This document shows positions 44,628-55,617 of a DNA stretch of 64,000 bases, one piece after another; the stretch's first letter is position 1; each line of letters begins with the position of its first letter. The position numbers and the translations under genes are program-made. Origin of the DNA: Sthenelais limicola (lineage: Eukaryota > Annelida > Polychaeta > Phyllodocida > Sigalionidae); contig OW804097.1 of NCBI GenBank assembly GCA_942159475.1, positions 59,788,986 to 59,852,985 of the forward strand, written 5' to 3'. The notes under the pieces were generated by a model. The model saw only the letters and a program-made list of their open reading frames with translations, had not been told where the DNA came from and did no database searches.

Positions 44628-45310
44628 TATGGGTCAGAGAGGGGATGTAAAAAAACCGTTCGATCGGCAGCTCTACATATTCATTAAATTTGGCTGACAA
44701 ATGATAAATATTAGGTATATCTGAGTATATTTGTATCACAGAAAAATAAGTCAAAGTCGCAAAAGTGGTATTTTTCAAATGCCTTTTTCACAAGAACTTT
44801 TGACTATTTTTGACCGTATAGTGTTCTTAGTGGTAGGGATATATACATACGTACCAAATTCCAAGACTGTCCTAAATGTATCTATGCGTTTCTGAGGTTA
44901 TCCTATTTAACTAATTTACTAGGGATTGATCCTCAAGAAATATTGCTGTTTTCATGCATCAAAACTATAGAAATACTTATAGATATCCTAATGTTTACCA
45001 TCATTGTAATTCCCTTGGTCTCATATTATGATGATATCGCAAAATTCTTTTATTGTGCCTTTAAGTTTGACTCATTTTCCTGCGACACAGCACATTAATT
45101 TTGGTATTATACTGATTCAGAAAGTCTCTTCTGATATGAAGACGAATTGGAAGAGATAAAAAACGCATGAAAACTATAAAGATGGAATAAAATGAATCGT
45201 TTTTCAATTGAATGTTGAACTGTCGTTTGAACCCCATTTTTGTCTTAAATTTGGCTTATTTGAGAGGATTTGTAAAGGCCAAATTGTACATTTTCTGGCG
45301 ACTTCAACCC
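44628..45310 (+). repeat. F1 MITE split by an F2 MITE
   Basis: F1 left (GGGTCAGAGAGGGGATGTAA, CGGCAGCTCTACATATTCAT, CTGAGTATATTTG) is followed at about 44731 by F2 (TGTATCACAGAAAAATAAGT to GACTCATTTTCCTGCGACAC, about 45097). F1 sequence resumes (TTGGTATTATACTGATTCAG, ATGTTGAACTGTCGTTTG) and ends ATTTTCTGGCGACTTCAACC. Confidence 0.7.
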
Positions 45311-45467
45311 CATGCACCGGTGCAGAATTGCCTAACTCTCGATGGTGATACGAGATATACACAAACATTGATTTATGCAGGAAATAAGATCTCTTCTTTG
45401 CATTATACCAAAAATATACAAACTTTGATCTAAAATATTCATACTTATACACTAGGTAAGAAGGCCC

Positions 45468-45868
45468 AATAGGGGTTTGCATATCCATCATTTGGGATAT
45501 TGATTCGCATGGTAGATCGAAAACAAGAGGAACATTCCATGTTCACCATGGAATATTTTTCAATGGTTCAATTCAAATAGCCAAGTGATATACATTTAAT
45601 TCGACTCAATTAAAGATAGTATTAATTCATACCTAAGGGTGACGTACACATTGGAGCTACACCTCAGAAAAGGATTTTTTATTTTTTATTACAATAGTTT
45701 GTAGAGGTCAGAAGAAATTTGGGTTTGAGGCAAGTTAGAATATTGGTGAAAAGATTTATTGTTCATGAAGATGTTGCTGAATATTTGTATGTTAGATTCG
45801 AATAGAATCTGTCCCAGGATGCACTGAACTGTCACATGTATGCGCGGTGACACATGCAACTCCCTTAT
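45468..45868 (+). repeat. F3 MITE, both ends present
   Basis: Left AATAGGGGTTTGCATATCCA, right GCGCGGTGACACATGCAACT ending CCCTTAT. Interior CATTTGGGATATTGATTCGC and TGTATGTTAGATTCGAATAG. Confidence 0.7.
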
Positions 45869-46189
45869 CTGACAAGTAAGATTTTTTCTTTTTTTTTCAA
45901 ATGTCCATGTTGGCCACATCACATTTAAGCAACTATTACACAAATATGCATAATCAACAATTTTGATAATTTCCATGCATTGCAGGGTTCAAATCTATAT
46001 TCTATACTCAGTTTCAACTTTTACATCGGCGTGTATGAGCGCATATCATAACCGAGTACATGAAGGTATTTCACATTACTGTTCCACTCTATACTCGTTT
46101 CTACACTTCTTATGCTATACTGTATACTTTTCTAGCTTGTGACTGTAGGTATATGAACTTACTGCCTACATAAATGAACTTCTAAAGAC
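45869..46189. other. Unassigned sequence
   Basis: No supported feature; a short T run near 45887-45898. Confidence 0.35.
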
Positions 46190-46470
46190 TAGTGTTTTTG
46201 ATTTTGATAAAAAATCAAATGGCTAGCACCAACATACTTTCAGACATCTTAGACAGACTTACATGTTGTCGGTCTGAGCGGATAATACATTTTCAAGAAT
46301 CTGCTCAGATTTCTGGAAGGATTCTTACATTTTGAAGAATCCGGCGGACTTATGATACATGTTTCAACAGAGCAAGGGTTTTTAATTTGGAATAGAGGGG
46401 ATTCGAACCCGGTATGCCTATGCAGACAGTGTTGAACACACTACCTGCTAGGCTACCAATCACTACTTAG
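46190..46470 (-). repeat. tRNA-derived SINE-like sequence
   Basis: On the minus strand an A-box-like TAGCCTAGCAGG (about 46446-46457) and a perfect B box GGTTCGAATCC (46399-46409) lie about 37 bases apart, the layout of a tRNA-type RNA polymerase III promoter. Folding as a tRNA fails: the acceptor stem has several mismatches and the anticodon loop is too short. The body continues to about 46190, ending in an AAAATCAAAAAC tail. I read it as a tRNA-derived SINE or tRNA pseudogene. Confidence 0.55.
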
Positions 46471-46816
46471 TAGTGGGAGGTGAAAAGTCTGTCAGGTGTC
46501 TATATATAATATAATAATGATTTGTATTTGCGATTAGTACGTTAATAACATTAGGCTCAGCTATCTGCATTTGCAAGTCTTCTTAGCTCCCCTGTAAGCT
46601 TTTGGTCATGTACAGTTCAAGGTCTGAAGGCCAAGGCCAAGGCAAATATGTATTGGGGTAATCAATTGGGTCCTCACTAATTATATACAAACAATTGGGG
46701 TAATCAATTGGTTGATGAAGACCAATATAGAACAGTGGCCATAGAGAGTGAATAATACAAGATGGTGACAGATGTTTATTAGAGTAATCAGGATCAATTA
46801 TAAGCATTATCCAGGT
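46471..46816. other. Unassigned; small duplication
   Basis: GGGGTAATCAATTGG occurs twice near 46655 and 46696. No gene. Confidence 0.4.
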
Positions 46817-46966
46817 AATCCCATCTTTTCAAATAATTATGATGGTATCTCAAAATCATTTTTTGTTGCGACTTGTGACTAATTTTCCTGTGGCACATCA
46901 CAATTGAGTTTACAACAATTTAGCAAGATTTTGTTTGTCGTAATAGCTGAGGATGCAGCTTTAAAT
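46817..46966 (-). repeat. F2 terminus followed by an F8 terminus
   Basis: F2 end: CATCTTTTCAAATAATTATG, TTGCGACTTGTGACTAATTT and CCTGTGGCACATCAC. F8 end: TCGTAATAGCTGAGGATGCA followed by GCTTTAA. Confidence 0.6.
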
Positions 46967-47663
46967 TAGGGTTATTCCAAACCTCTCAGACAGGTCAACC
47001 ATGGCTTTCTGTTTACATTAAAATAAAACATAAGTGTTAGATTCATATAGAAAAAGATTGGAAAAACCTTATTCTATGGAAGAAGTAGGTGAAGCCATTC
47101 TAAGGTTATACCTGGCACTAAGTTCATATAAAAACATGACTGTGAAGATGGCTTTAGTAGAACAGAAATAAGTATAATGCCGACTCAAATGTACCGTTTT
47201 TATTTGTGTTATTCTACTATTGAAATGTCAATGTAGACTTCAAAGATGAAATAAGAAATATAGAGACAAGCTCACTGGAACAAAATATCCAGTATAAGTA
47301 GTTAAAGCCTGTTAATAGCGTTTGACGAAATAGAATCCTATGATGCTGGACACATTGTGTTCAGATATGATTCAGAAATAAACGGGCAAGGCAAACACTT
47401 TCCCCAAACTGTAAAATAAAACACATTTGCCAATGCTGGCGGGCTCAAGCATGTATACTGACGTGTGGATGCAGCTGGGGGGAGTGTTCATATATCATTT
47501 TTTGTTCAGGTAATTACCTTTCAAAAGGAATCGATTTAAAAGGCAGGTGAGTTGATATAAATGTAGACTTCTGGGTGCCTGGTCGATACATGTTTTTAAA
47601 CATAAATATTAAATATATAGGTGCGGTTGTATTGCAGGACATCAATAATTAAAATTCAATACT
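46967..47663. other. Unassigned sequence
   Basis: No supported feature. Confidence 0.35.
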
Positions 47664-48003
47664 CAGCCTAGGCTCATAGTTGAGAGAGTCCCTTCAAAGT
47701 GAGGGAAAGCCTCTCCAGTCTAGGCTCATAGTTGAGAGAGTCCCTTCAAATTAAGGGAATGACTCTCCAGTCTAGTCTGAGAGTTGAGAGAGTCCCTCCA
47801 AATTGAGAGAAAGCCTCTCCAGTCAAGGCTCAGAGTTGAAAGAGTCCCTTCAAATTAAGGGAAAGCCTCTCCAGTCAAGGCTCAGAGTTGAGAGAGTCCA
47901 TTCAAAGTGAGGGAAAGCCACTCCAGTCTTGGCTCAGAGTTGAGAGTGTCCCTCCAAACAGGGTGAAAACCCCTCCAGTCTAGGCTCAGAGTTGAGATCT
48001 TTA
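47664..48003 (+). repeat. Tandem array of a 52-bp F4 terminal unit, about 6.5 copies
   Basis: Units start at 47664, 47716, 47768, 47820, 47872, 47924 and 47976 (partial). Each begins CAGTCTAGGCTCAGAGTTGA or a close variant and contains GAGAGTCCCTTCAAA and AGGGAAAGCCTCTC. This is the F4 left terminus amplified head to tail, with no F4 interior or right end beside it. Spacing is exactly 52 bases throughout. Confidence 0.9.
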
Positions 48004-48165
48004 GTGTTATCACTGAAACTGGAAGCTTCCTTGACGCCTTCTGGCTAGTGGTGGGGCAACAATTATCACTGGTGTTAAATTCGACAATCTGACTTTCTAG
48101 AAACCATAACAAGTATATTAGAGATATTAGAGATTAGAGAAATAGAGAAAAAGACTTTCCTGAGA

Positions 48166-48186
48166 ATGAATGAATGAATGAATGAA
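48166..48186. repeat. (GAAT)n short microsatellite
   Basis: Five tandem GAAT-type units. Confidence 0.8.
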
Positions 48187-48954
48187 AGCCTTGGGAACCT
48201 CAAGCGACTGCCTAGTATTGCGACTCTGCATGTGGGCGGCGGCGGTATAGTTGGCGGGGGTAAATGGGAGACATTAAAAATGTCCACAATTTATGGCAGA
48301 AACGGACAGGGTAGACGATCCATTGTGCGGCCTGGAGAAAGCCTAGGCCGCTTTATTGCCTCCTTACTGGGGGTTCCCCGACTGATAAAGGTCAAGGATG
48401 TCAGCTGCAATGATTATTGTATGAAGTGGATATACGTAAACCTACATACATGGTGGTTATGAAATATCATAATACTTCAAGCTCGCACAGAGAGAAAAAA
48501 GAAATCGATCTATTATTAACTCCGAATAATGTGGAATAAATTGTGTGTACATCTATAGTGGTTATAAATGGCAAAAGCAAAACGACAAAACTCATCTGAA
48601 AGGGGCTATAGCCATTGAATCGAATCAGTGACAATTGAGAACATCCGAGAAATCAAACAAAAAATCATTGTTATACACCTCAACAATTGTGTCTATTCAT
48701 TTATTATCATTTAAAGGACAGCCTGACAGACCTAGATGTAGAAGTGCAGTCCTATTCGGTAACATATGTTACTGTAATATGTAAATGTTTGATGAATAAA
48801 AATAAAATATACATTATAGCCACAGAGCAGTTTTATGCTTGCTGTACAACTAAACGTGCAAAATGTGATTACGACAGTTTCATAATACTCAAAAATTGGT
48901 TCCAGTCTGAAGATGAGGATATATATGTATACACCTCCCAAGGGAAAAATTATG
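48187..48954. other. Unassigned sequence
   Basis: Open frames at 48178-48462 and 48687-48989 have no recognisable domains; the second runs into F2 sequence. Confidence 0.35.
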
Positions 48955-49130
48955 ATGGACCATCAAGAAATATAGCTAACTTTATTTGATGCATAAAAAC
49001 ATAGAAGTATACTTACTGTACTGTACTGTTTATCATTTTGGAATCGGCTTGTATCATCTTTTCAAATATGGCGATTCCTCAAAATCCATCTTTTGCGACT
49101 GATGCAAGTTTCCCTTTGACACATCACATG
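48955..49130 (-). repeat. F2 MITE, right half
   Basis: ACCATCAAGAAATATAGCTA, TTTGGAATCGGCTTGTATCA, AAATCCATCTTTTGCGACTG, ending TTTGACACATCACAT. Confidence 0.65.
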
Positions 49131-49295
49131 AGTAAGACTTTAAGATATATATCAAACAAATCACAGGTATGATAATATTAGACGGTTATGCCAATGTATA
49201 TAATTTTGCGACTTCTTGTAATTGTATTTAAATTTAGAACTAAAATGATATAATCAGAATGTCCCAAAACGATTTGCGTCATGAATATTTCTTTG

Positions 49296-50557
49296 TTAGC
49301 TTTTGCAAGGCTCTCCTTTAAATTTTCCGTATCTTAACACATTGTTTTGGAATAGCCTTTTCCTATGAATAAAATCATTGTCAAGTAAAAATATCCAGTT
49401 GATAAGGAATTGTTGTTTCCTCTCTACCACATATCCCAGTAAGATCGACGACCTGCTGACCCAATTGTCATTACATGCAAACAAAATCGCAAGCTCCTTC
49501 CAAAATAGGCCTACTTCCCTACAGTCGAAGAAGAAGTGTTCCAGATCGTCAACCTCCTGACCCCAAAATACTATGAGAAATTCAACTTCTTTGCTATTGA
49601 TCAAATGTAACCGTCCCAGTGGTACTTAATGAGACCTAACATTTAGTGAGTTTTACCCATTTAAAGGAGGGAAAAAGCAGTTCCACAGTTTAACACTCCA
49701 TTCAAGGCGCCACTGTTTGCCTATGTCACAAGGTAGCAACATCTTGAAATGAACACACAAGTCGGGAGAGGTGCTGTGTGCATTTCAGGCGATACTTTGT
49801 GACTTCACGCAGGACCCTCAGTGTCCTCTTGTGCTAAACAGACCTTTTCAACTAAGATTTCTCAATTGGCGCCTGTGGGCGACTATAAGTTAGACATAAA
49901 TGGGGATAAAAAATGGGACTTAGGTGTTGTACTTATGGATACATAACGTTTGTTGTCCTAAAAGTGACATTGAACCTGTTTTGTGACCCTTTAAATATTA
50001 TGTCTAACACCATATTGTCCCATGAAATAACCTGTATTGCAAGGGCTCAAGAAGATACAAATGGCAGTTAATTTTGATTATCCCAAGTTTCATCATCAAA
50101 TTGGCAACCTCACCGTCTTCCCTCAGGAAATCTACCCATTTTCCCAGCTTCTCATATTTGGATCTATCTGTCTTTACAAGTTCCTTATAGATATCTCTGG
50201 CATTCGTGCTAAAGATGCTTATCACTTTACCTCATAATTCTTGGATCTGCCTCTTCTTGTGTTTCCAACCCCCTCTTTGGCTATGACCCACCGTCCCACC
50301 GGAATAGCCTGATCCTGATCTGTAGCCAATCGAGGACGGACCATCTTACCCCGGAGATGTCCGAGATTTTTTTTGGAAGATAAGAGTAGGCCTACGCCCT
50401 CATCATTCAACAGATCCCCCATCACCTTAATACCACCTCTTTGCTTATTATGGAAACTCTTGTCGTTGACCTTAATCCGCCTGTTGTTCCAGACTTTTTT
50501 GTTTTTGATATAGGAGAGGCTTTTTGGCTGCCTTCTGTAATACACCTTGTTCCACAC
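49296..50557 (-). pseudogene. LINE-1/Tx1-like ORF2 C-terminal fragment
   Basis: Three broken frames in one direction read like the region after the RT domain of L1/Tx1-type ORF2. 50557-50222 has KKVWNNRRIKVNDKSFHNKQ and GGIKVMGDLLNDEGVGLL. 50225-50004 has STNARDIYKELVKTDRSK and LEPLQYRLFHGTI. 49604-49296 has DDLEHFFFDCREVGLFWKEL, the second half of the RT-associated zinc-binding motif, with its first Cys pair altered (FLIVFWGQ). About 400 bases between the last two parts (49605-50003) do not translate well and may be an insertion. No polymerase or endonuclease domain remains. Confidence 0.75.
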
Positions 50558-50589
50558 CTCCCATATGCCCTATAAAAGACATTTAGGGC

Positions 50590-50775
50590 AACATTAGGAC
50601 ACCAAACAAGTACCTCTATACATTTCTATGCATGAAATAAAGTTAGCTATATTTCTTGATGATCACTCACTATAGTAAAGAAGTTAAATAAACTCCTTAG
50701 GACGACCTCAGATAGGCATTGATATAATATGCAATAGAGTCTTGAAGTTTGGTGCCGCGCCTATGGACACATTTC
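50590..50775 (+). repeat. F2 MITE, central part
   Basis: GTTAGCTATATTTCTTGATG, GAAGTTAAATAAACTCCTTA, GGACGACCTCAGATAGGCAT, TAGAGTCTTGAAGTTTGGTG. Confidence 0.6.
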
Positions 50776-50948
50776 CATATACTACTATACTCTGTGAAAT
50801 TAACAAGTGACCTGGAAGCGTGGGTCGTCGCAGCCTTGCGAATACAGGATCTGGGACGTTTTGGCCGCTAGAGGGAGCTGTTCTTCAGCGCTCTACCTGT
50901 CTGTATTATTTCCAGTATACTTCTATTTATTCTTATAAATACATCTGA

Positions 50949-51058
50949 AGGGCCTAGTCCACTAAGCCGATTCTCATGCGATTTTTCACCCAAGAGGACT
51001 TTTTTCTACTAATTTCTGTGAGAATCGCATGAGAGTCGGCTTAGTGGACTGGGGCCTT
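50949..51058. mobile_element. F6 near-palindromic MITE, second copy
   Basis: Left AGGGCCTAGTCCACTAAGCC, right GAGTCGGCTTAGTGGACTGG ending GGCCTT. TGA lies directly on the left, and TGA follows on the right. The stem includes AGAATCGCATGAGA. It is longer than the copy at 36.9 kb because of a different loop. Confidence 0.7.
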
Positions 51059-51499
51059 TGATGTTGTCATGGATGAGTTGATAAGGTTCTTCTCTATGGT
51101 GTAGTTCAACAAGAGTACTAATATTAGATAGTGTCTGATTCTCCTCCTCAAGCAAATCTAAGGGTCATTATAGTTGCTCCCTTGCTCAGTCGTCTTTTTC
51201 AAGTATGAGCTTTCTGAAACGTCTGTCAGGTGTATTACGTAATTACCTTGACCTGACCTAGATAGTGAGCTTGAACGTACTGTGGTAGCTACACCAGTAG
51301 CGCACCACTATTATATAGGCTTTTAATTTACTACCCGTGGTTTGAAACAATGCTATAAATAGCAACTACACCTTTCTGAAGCTGTTACATTTAAAAATGT
51401 CTGACGAAAATGTCTGTCAATTGTGATGCAGAGATGCCTACTGGTGTCTGAGAGTAATGCATGCTTCAATGAGCCTTTTAACTCCACAAAGCTTTAACA
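51059..51499. other. Unassigned sequence
   Basis: No supported feature. Confidence 0.35.
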
Positions 51500-52345
51500 C
51501 GCTTGAGTGATCGCTGTACCGTAATTCAAAACATATGTTCTACCAATTGCAGAATATGCTTGTGCATTTATGGGCACAGCAAATAAGGGTTTGTTGAATA
51601 AACTGGATCGTTCCCTCAATACTGTATTACGAATGGCATACGGTAGTAATGTAACCTTGGTGGAGAAGTACCAGAGAGCCAAAATTTTGCCGTTGCAAAT
51701 GAGGAGAAAGTCTGTGGTGTTACAATTAGTTCATAAGAATAGAAAAGACAACAGGGCTTATCAAGACAGAGGACTTGGTCTAAGATCAGATAGGTATGAA
51801 CACTTTAATCTAAACAGACCAATGTCAGAAAGGTACAAGAACTGCATTCTTAATAATGGGAGAAAACTTTGGAATAACATGGACAACAATTTGAAAACGA
51901 TAGAGGAGAGTTGCGAACTGAAACTAGCTCTTAACAATTTGTTTAGAAATGAATTGCTGACTTGAAATTTGCTCTTTTTGTTTTTAAATGTCTGACTGTT
52001 TTTATGATTGTATTGCGGCGATGATAGAACACAACCTTGAAAAATCTGTAGGTGATTCCTATGATCTAATATAAAGGGTCTAAGGTGTAGATGAGATGGA
52101 AATATAGAAAAAAGCTTGACGAATAATAACATCTATTTGTAAGACTGTATAATTTGGAATTTTCTTTAATGTGAATGTGAACGATATAGCACATGTAACG
52201 ATGATAATTTTCTGTAGAATCTTATTTACTTGGTCATGGCAACGCACGAAATATAACTGCATCTTGTCAGTCATGCGTCTTTCTTTATACAAATAATAAT
52301 AATTGTTAAACTGTTTCAGCCAATAAAATATTTAAAAAAAAAATA
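51500..52345 (+). mobile_element. 5'-truncated LINE: RT tail, 3' UTR and poly(A)
   Basis: From about 51520 a frame reads YVLPIAEYACAFMG and then LLNKLDRSLNTVLRMAYG, the conserved post-palm segment of LINE RTs. It continues without interruption to the stop at 51963-51965 with the usual tail (FNLNRPMSERYKNCIL, RKLWNNMDNNLKTIEESCEL). About 380 bases of 3' UTR follow, ending AATAAAATATTTAAAAAAAA. The sequence differs from both other LINEs here. Catalytic domains are missing, as expected of abortive target-primed insertion. No target duplication was found. Confidence 0.8.
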
Positions 52346-53285
52346 AAAATTCATCGGTGGGGTGAAGGTGGTGGGGAAAATGAGAGGAGGGGTAGTTTGT
52401 GCCGTTAAGAAACTGCACATCAGCTTTTTGTGCAGGGGCACAATCAGTTTGTTCAGTTAAATTACACTTGGTTTTTACAGTGTTATTATTATAATTATAC
52501 AAAAATGGTTGCACACAGTCCGGGAGCAGGAGTATGTGTGATTCCAGTCAAAATTGCACGAACTTGGATTGTTTCACCTGCGATCTGTCACAGCATGAAA
52601 TTGCACCTGAGTTTGCAAGTGTGTGGGGCAATTTTGGCATCTGCAATTAGTGATAGGATTCTGCAAGTTGTCCCAGCTGTTCCTACATATATATATAATG
52701 CAATTTATTTTCAATTTGCACAAAAACTTGCACAACTCCTCGCAAGGTCCAATTTGCATGTCAATTCGCGACTGTGCACTCACATCATTATTACGCTCCC
52801 AATATAAGCTTAGAAATAATCTATACCACCAAAATTGCAACAAAAATTCGTTTCTTTGAGGTGATCTGACCAACATATCAACAGTTAGACTGAAATCTGA
52901 GCATGGGAAATTGCACGCAAAGACAAAATTGTCACTTCTAACAGTTGTAGATACCATAAGTCAGGGTTGATTAAATCAACACAGTCTGTAGTAGAAAGCC
53001 CTAATGACCCCCTAACTTTTAGGGGTCAGGTGATTCCCATTAACACTTTTAGCCCGAGTCTCAGCCTTGTGGTTAAGCTTATCGCTGTATGCGGTGAACT
53101 GCAACACTCGAGGAATGTGGCTTTCTGGACAGGACTGAACACAGAATGTCATATAATCTCAGCTCCTAATCGGACTATACCTATGTATAATAACAGATTT
53201 CCTATGATTTATTGTGTTCAGAATCTGTTTTTCCAATAATTATTCTCTTTCAAGGTCATTTTCCAGAAGGATGTTTAATCTATTT
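52346..53285. other. Unassigned sequence
   Basis: Frames of up to 127 codons overlap on both strands (52430-52957) without domain signatures. I see no gene or known repeat. Confidence 0.4.
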
Positions 53286-53405
53286 GATAGTGGAATTGCA
53301 TGTTCTCCATCTCGAATCTTGATTTGCATGGAATTATGGAAGGTGGAATTATGGAATTGTAAAATCCATGTTCAGTATTCAGCAAAAACATGAAATCCGC
53401 TATTC
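53286..53405 (+). repeat. F3 MITE left-end fragment
   Basis: GATAGTGGAATTGCATGTTC, CATCTCGAATCTTGATTTGC, ATGGAATTATGGAAGG. Confidence 0.55.
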
Positions 53406-53734
53406 TCAGCTAATCCTGATTGAGACACTAATATTTATAGCAAGAAAGTAAAATAAAAAATAGTAATCAGCCAGTCTAGTCCTTTGGGGAATTAAACAAA
53501 TAGGCAATACAAGAAAAGTATATGTAACTGACAGAATCGTTAAAAATTGGAGAAACAAATACCCATTGAAGGCATACAGAAGAAATACAAGGACACAAAC
53601 TTGAACCTGATAGTGGTCAAGTTTTGGAGGTAGTCGTAAAACATGGAAACAATAATGATATGTAAAAATGTATATCATTGAACAAAACAAAGATGGAAAA
53701 CAATAAAATACCATCCTAAATTGAAATCATGGAC
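53406..53734. other. Unassigned insert between F3 and F1 fragments
   Basis: The minus strand holds a 102-codon hydrophobic, aromatic-rich frame (53406-53714). It has no recognised family and its composition follows the AT-rich DNA. It may be a retroposon remnant. Confidence 0.35.
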
Positions 53735-53766
53735 GCTGATTGTACATTTTCTGACGCCCTGACCCA
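53735..53766 (+). repeat. F1 MITE right terminus
   Basis: GCTGATTGTACATTTTCTGA followed by CGCCCTGACCCA. Confidence 0.6.
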
Positions 53767-54168
53767 TACACGTGCTCTCACATGTTGCCAAGGTCACTGC
53801 TTAATCTTACGATAATCTTTCTGGTCTATCCTTTTCCTTACCCAAGATAACACTATACTTTATCAACAGGACAATTTGTTATTCTCATATCATCATAGAT
53901 ACCATCATGTGTTTGTGATATATGCTTTCTCACACAGCAATATCCAAATCTCCAGTATCTGACCATTCTCTATAATGGAGAATGTGTTACCGCCCCCAAC
54001 CCCATTTATACATTTTCATTATAATGATAACAACTAATTCATGTAAACGTCTCGCTATTTGTAAAACTTTTCGTCGGAATTCAGGCTGTCTTGAGAATTT
54101 TCGTGCTATATGTATGGAAATGTTCGATGACCTGAATAAAATATTTTTAAAATCTAAAATCTAAAATT
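53767..54168 (+). repeat. Probable retroposon with AAAATCT tail
   Basis: The end AATAAAATATTTTTAAAATC continues into repeats of TAAAATC (about 54139-54163), a tail style seen in some LINEs and SINEs. The body is not identifiable and the 5' limit is a guess. Confidence 0.4.
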
Positions 54169-54236
54169 CATTTTAACCACTTGTGGGGTTCCTTCCGTTT
54201 TAACATGGACCATGCACTCATAAGATGAAGACAAAG

Positions 54237-54642
54237 TTGTGTCACAGGAAAATGAGTGATAAGTTGCAAGAAATGGATGTTGAGATCATCATAGTTATCT
54301 GAAAAGATGAAACCCAATTCCAATGATGGTAAACATAAGAACATCCAATAAGTACTTCTATATTATTTATGCATGACAAAAATGTTTGGTGGCCATCACC
54401 AGTAAAGTAGTTAAATATAGTCCTTAGAATAACCTGAGACATGCATAGATATATTCAATACATAGTCTTGGAATGTGGCACACGTATTCATGCAACTGGC
54501 AGCACTACGAACCCCCCCCCCCCCCCCCCCCGCAATAAAAAAATGAAAACATTCTGAGCAAGGGTACATGTAGGAAAACATTTTTGAGAAATATTATTTT
54601 TTGCGAGTTGTGACTCATTCATTTATCTGCAACACATCACAT
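54237..54642 (+). repeat. F2 MITE, full length, with poly(C) expansion
   Basis: Begins TTGTGTCACAGGAAAATGAG and ends TTATCTGCAACACATCACAT. All F2 segments occur in order. A C run of about 17-18 bases at about 54514-54531 replaces the short sequence before GCAATAAAAAAATGAAAAC. Confidence 0.8.
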
Positions 54643-54937
54643 TATTCAATTATCATATAATATCATAACATACACATGTGTGTTTATTTGTATACAACTA
54701 TCATTTTGTATACATAGTGTATTATTATTTTCCGATAGCAACACAACAAAGATTGATTCCCAATTCCATCTAGTCCCATCTGCAAGGTAATTGGCATATA
54801 CATACACCGTAGCCCGGCCAAACCAATTAGTACATTTCTATGGTGAGGAAGTGCTGCGACCGACCCCATGCTCCCAGAGCTCTCAGCTCCTCCTAAGCAG
54901 AAGAGACGACCATGCATTAGGCCAGGAGCCTGTGGTA
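54643..54937. other. Unassigned sequence
   Basis: No supported feature. Confidence 0.35.
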
Positions 54938-55185
54938 TTTATTGGTCAGATCATCAGAAAATACACAATCGACAGCTCTACATATATGTGATGTGTTACA
55001 GATAATTTGAGTCACAAGTCGCAAAAAAAAGATTTCGAGACATCACCATAACTAAAATGATGAGATCAAGCCGATTCTAATGGTAGTAAACAGTAGGACA
55101 TCTAATAAGTATTTCTATATTTTAAGTTAGATATTTTTGAGTTTCTGGGTGGGCAATTACCAGTAAAGTAACTTAATATGGGTCA
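54938..55185 (+). repeat. F1 fragment, then F2 left half, cut by Ngaro
   Basis: TTGGTCAGATCATCAGAAAA and CAATCGACAGCTCTACAT are F1. At 54987 F2 begins (TGTGATGTGTTACAGATAAT) and runs to GGGCAATTACCAGTAAAGTA and CTTAATATG. It stops where the Ngaro terminal repeat begins at 55186. F2 does not resume after 59671. Confidence 0.65.
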
Positions 55186-55282
55186 ATATCCGGATACTCT
55201 GCAGGTGCAACTCTGTAACTATAAATGATGACAGTGAAGAAGGGATGGCCTTAACCACCAATAAAGGTAGTTTATTTCACCA
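55186..55282 (-). repeat. Ngaro B2 split direct repeat
   Basis: 97 bases starting ATATCCGGATACTCTGCAGG on the plus strand and ending TTTATTTCACCA. Identical to 55503-55599. It forms the outer 3' end of the element. Confidence 0.9.
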
Positions 55283-55316
55283 TAAACAGATACAATTCAA
55301 TCAATAAGAAAAAATT

Positions 55317-55502
55317 TTTCAAGGTACGTGTACTCAAGTTGGGAGCGGGAGAGCGAGTGAGGGAAGGAACATATTTGAAGTGGGCGTGGAAGGGACTGAC
55401 ATTGTGACGTCACGCCGTTACCTGGGGGGTAACGAAGGGGGCGTTGCCTGGTGGGCGTTGCCTGGCGTCGTCCCGATATACCCGGTGATACGTCACCTAC
55501 AC
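55317..55502 (-). repeat. Ngaro A2 split direct repeat
   Basis: 186 bases including TTGGGAGCGGGAGAGCGAGT and TGACGTCACGCCGTTACC, repeated at 59486-59671. It differs there at C/T in GGTAYGTG and G/A in ACCCRGTGA. It abuts B1 directly. It contains TGACGTCA and repeated GGGCGTTGCCTGG. Confidence 0.9.
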
Positions 55503-55599
55503 ATATCCGGATACTCTGCAGGTGCAACTCTGTAACTATAAATGATGACAGTGAAGAAGGGATGGCCTTAACCACCAATAAAGGTAGTTTATTTCACCA
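55503..55599 (-). repeat. Ngaro B1 split direct repeat
   Basis: Identical to B2 over 97 bases; it ends 18 bases below the stop of the recombinase ORF. Confidence 0.9.
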
Positions 55600-55617
55600 A
55601 GGAAGGCCAAACCAGAG

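Noticed and set aside
46388..46462. Functional tRNA gene
   Set aside because: Both internal promoter boxes are good, but the acceptor stem mispairs, two T-stem pairs fail and the anticodon loop is too short; kept as a SINE/tRNA-derived sequence.
53406..53714. Hydrophobic 102-codon frame resembling a membrane protein
   Set aside because: AT-rich DNA yields such Phe/Leu/Ile/Tyr-rich frames by chance; it sits between MITE fragments.
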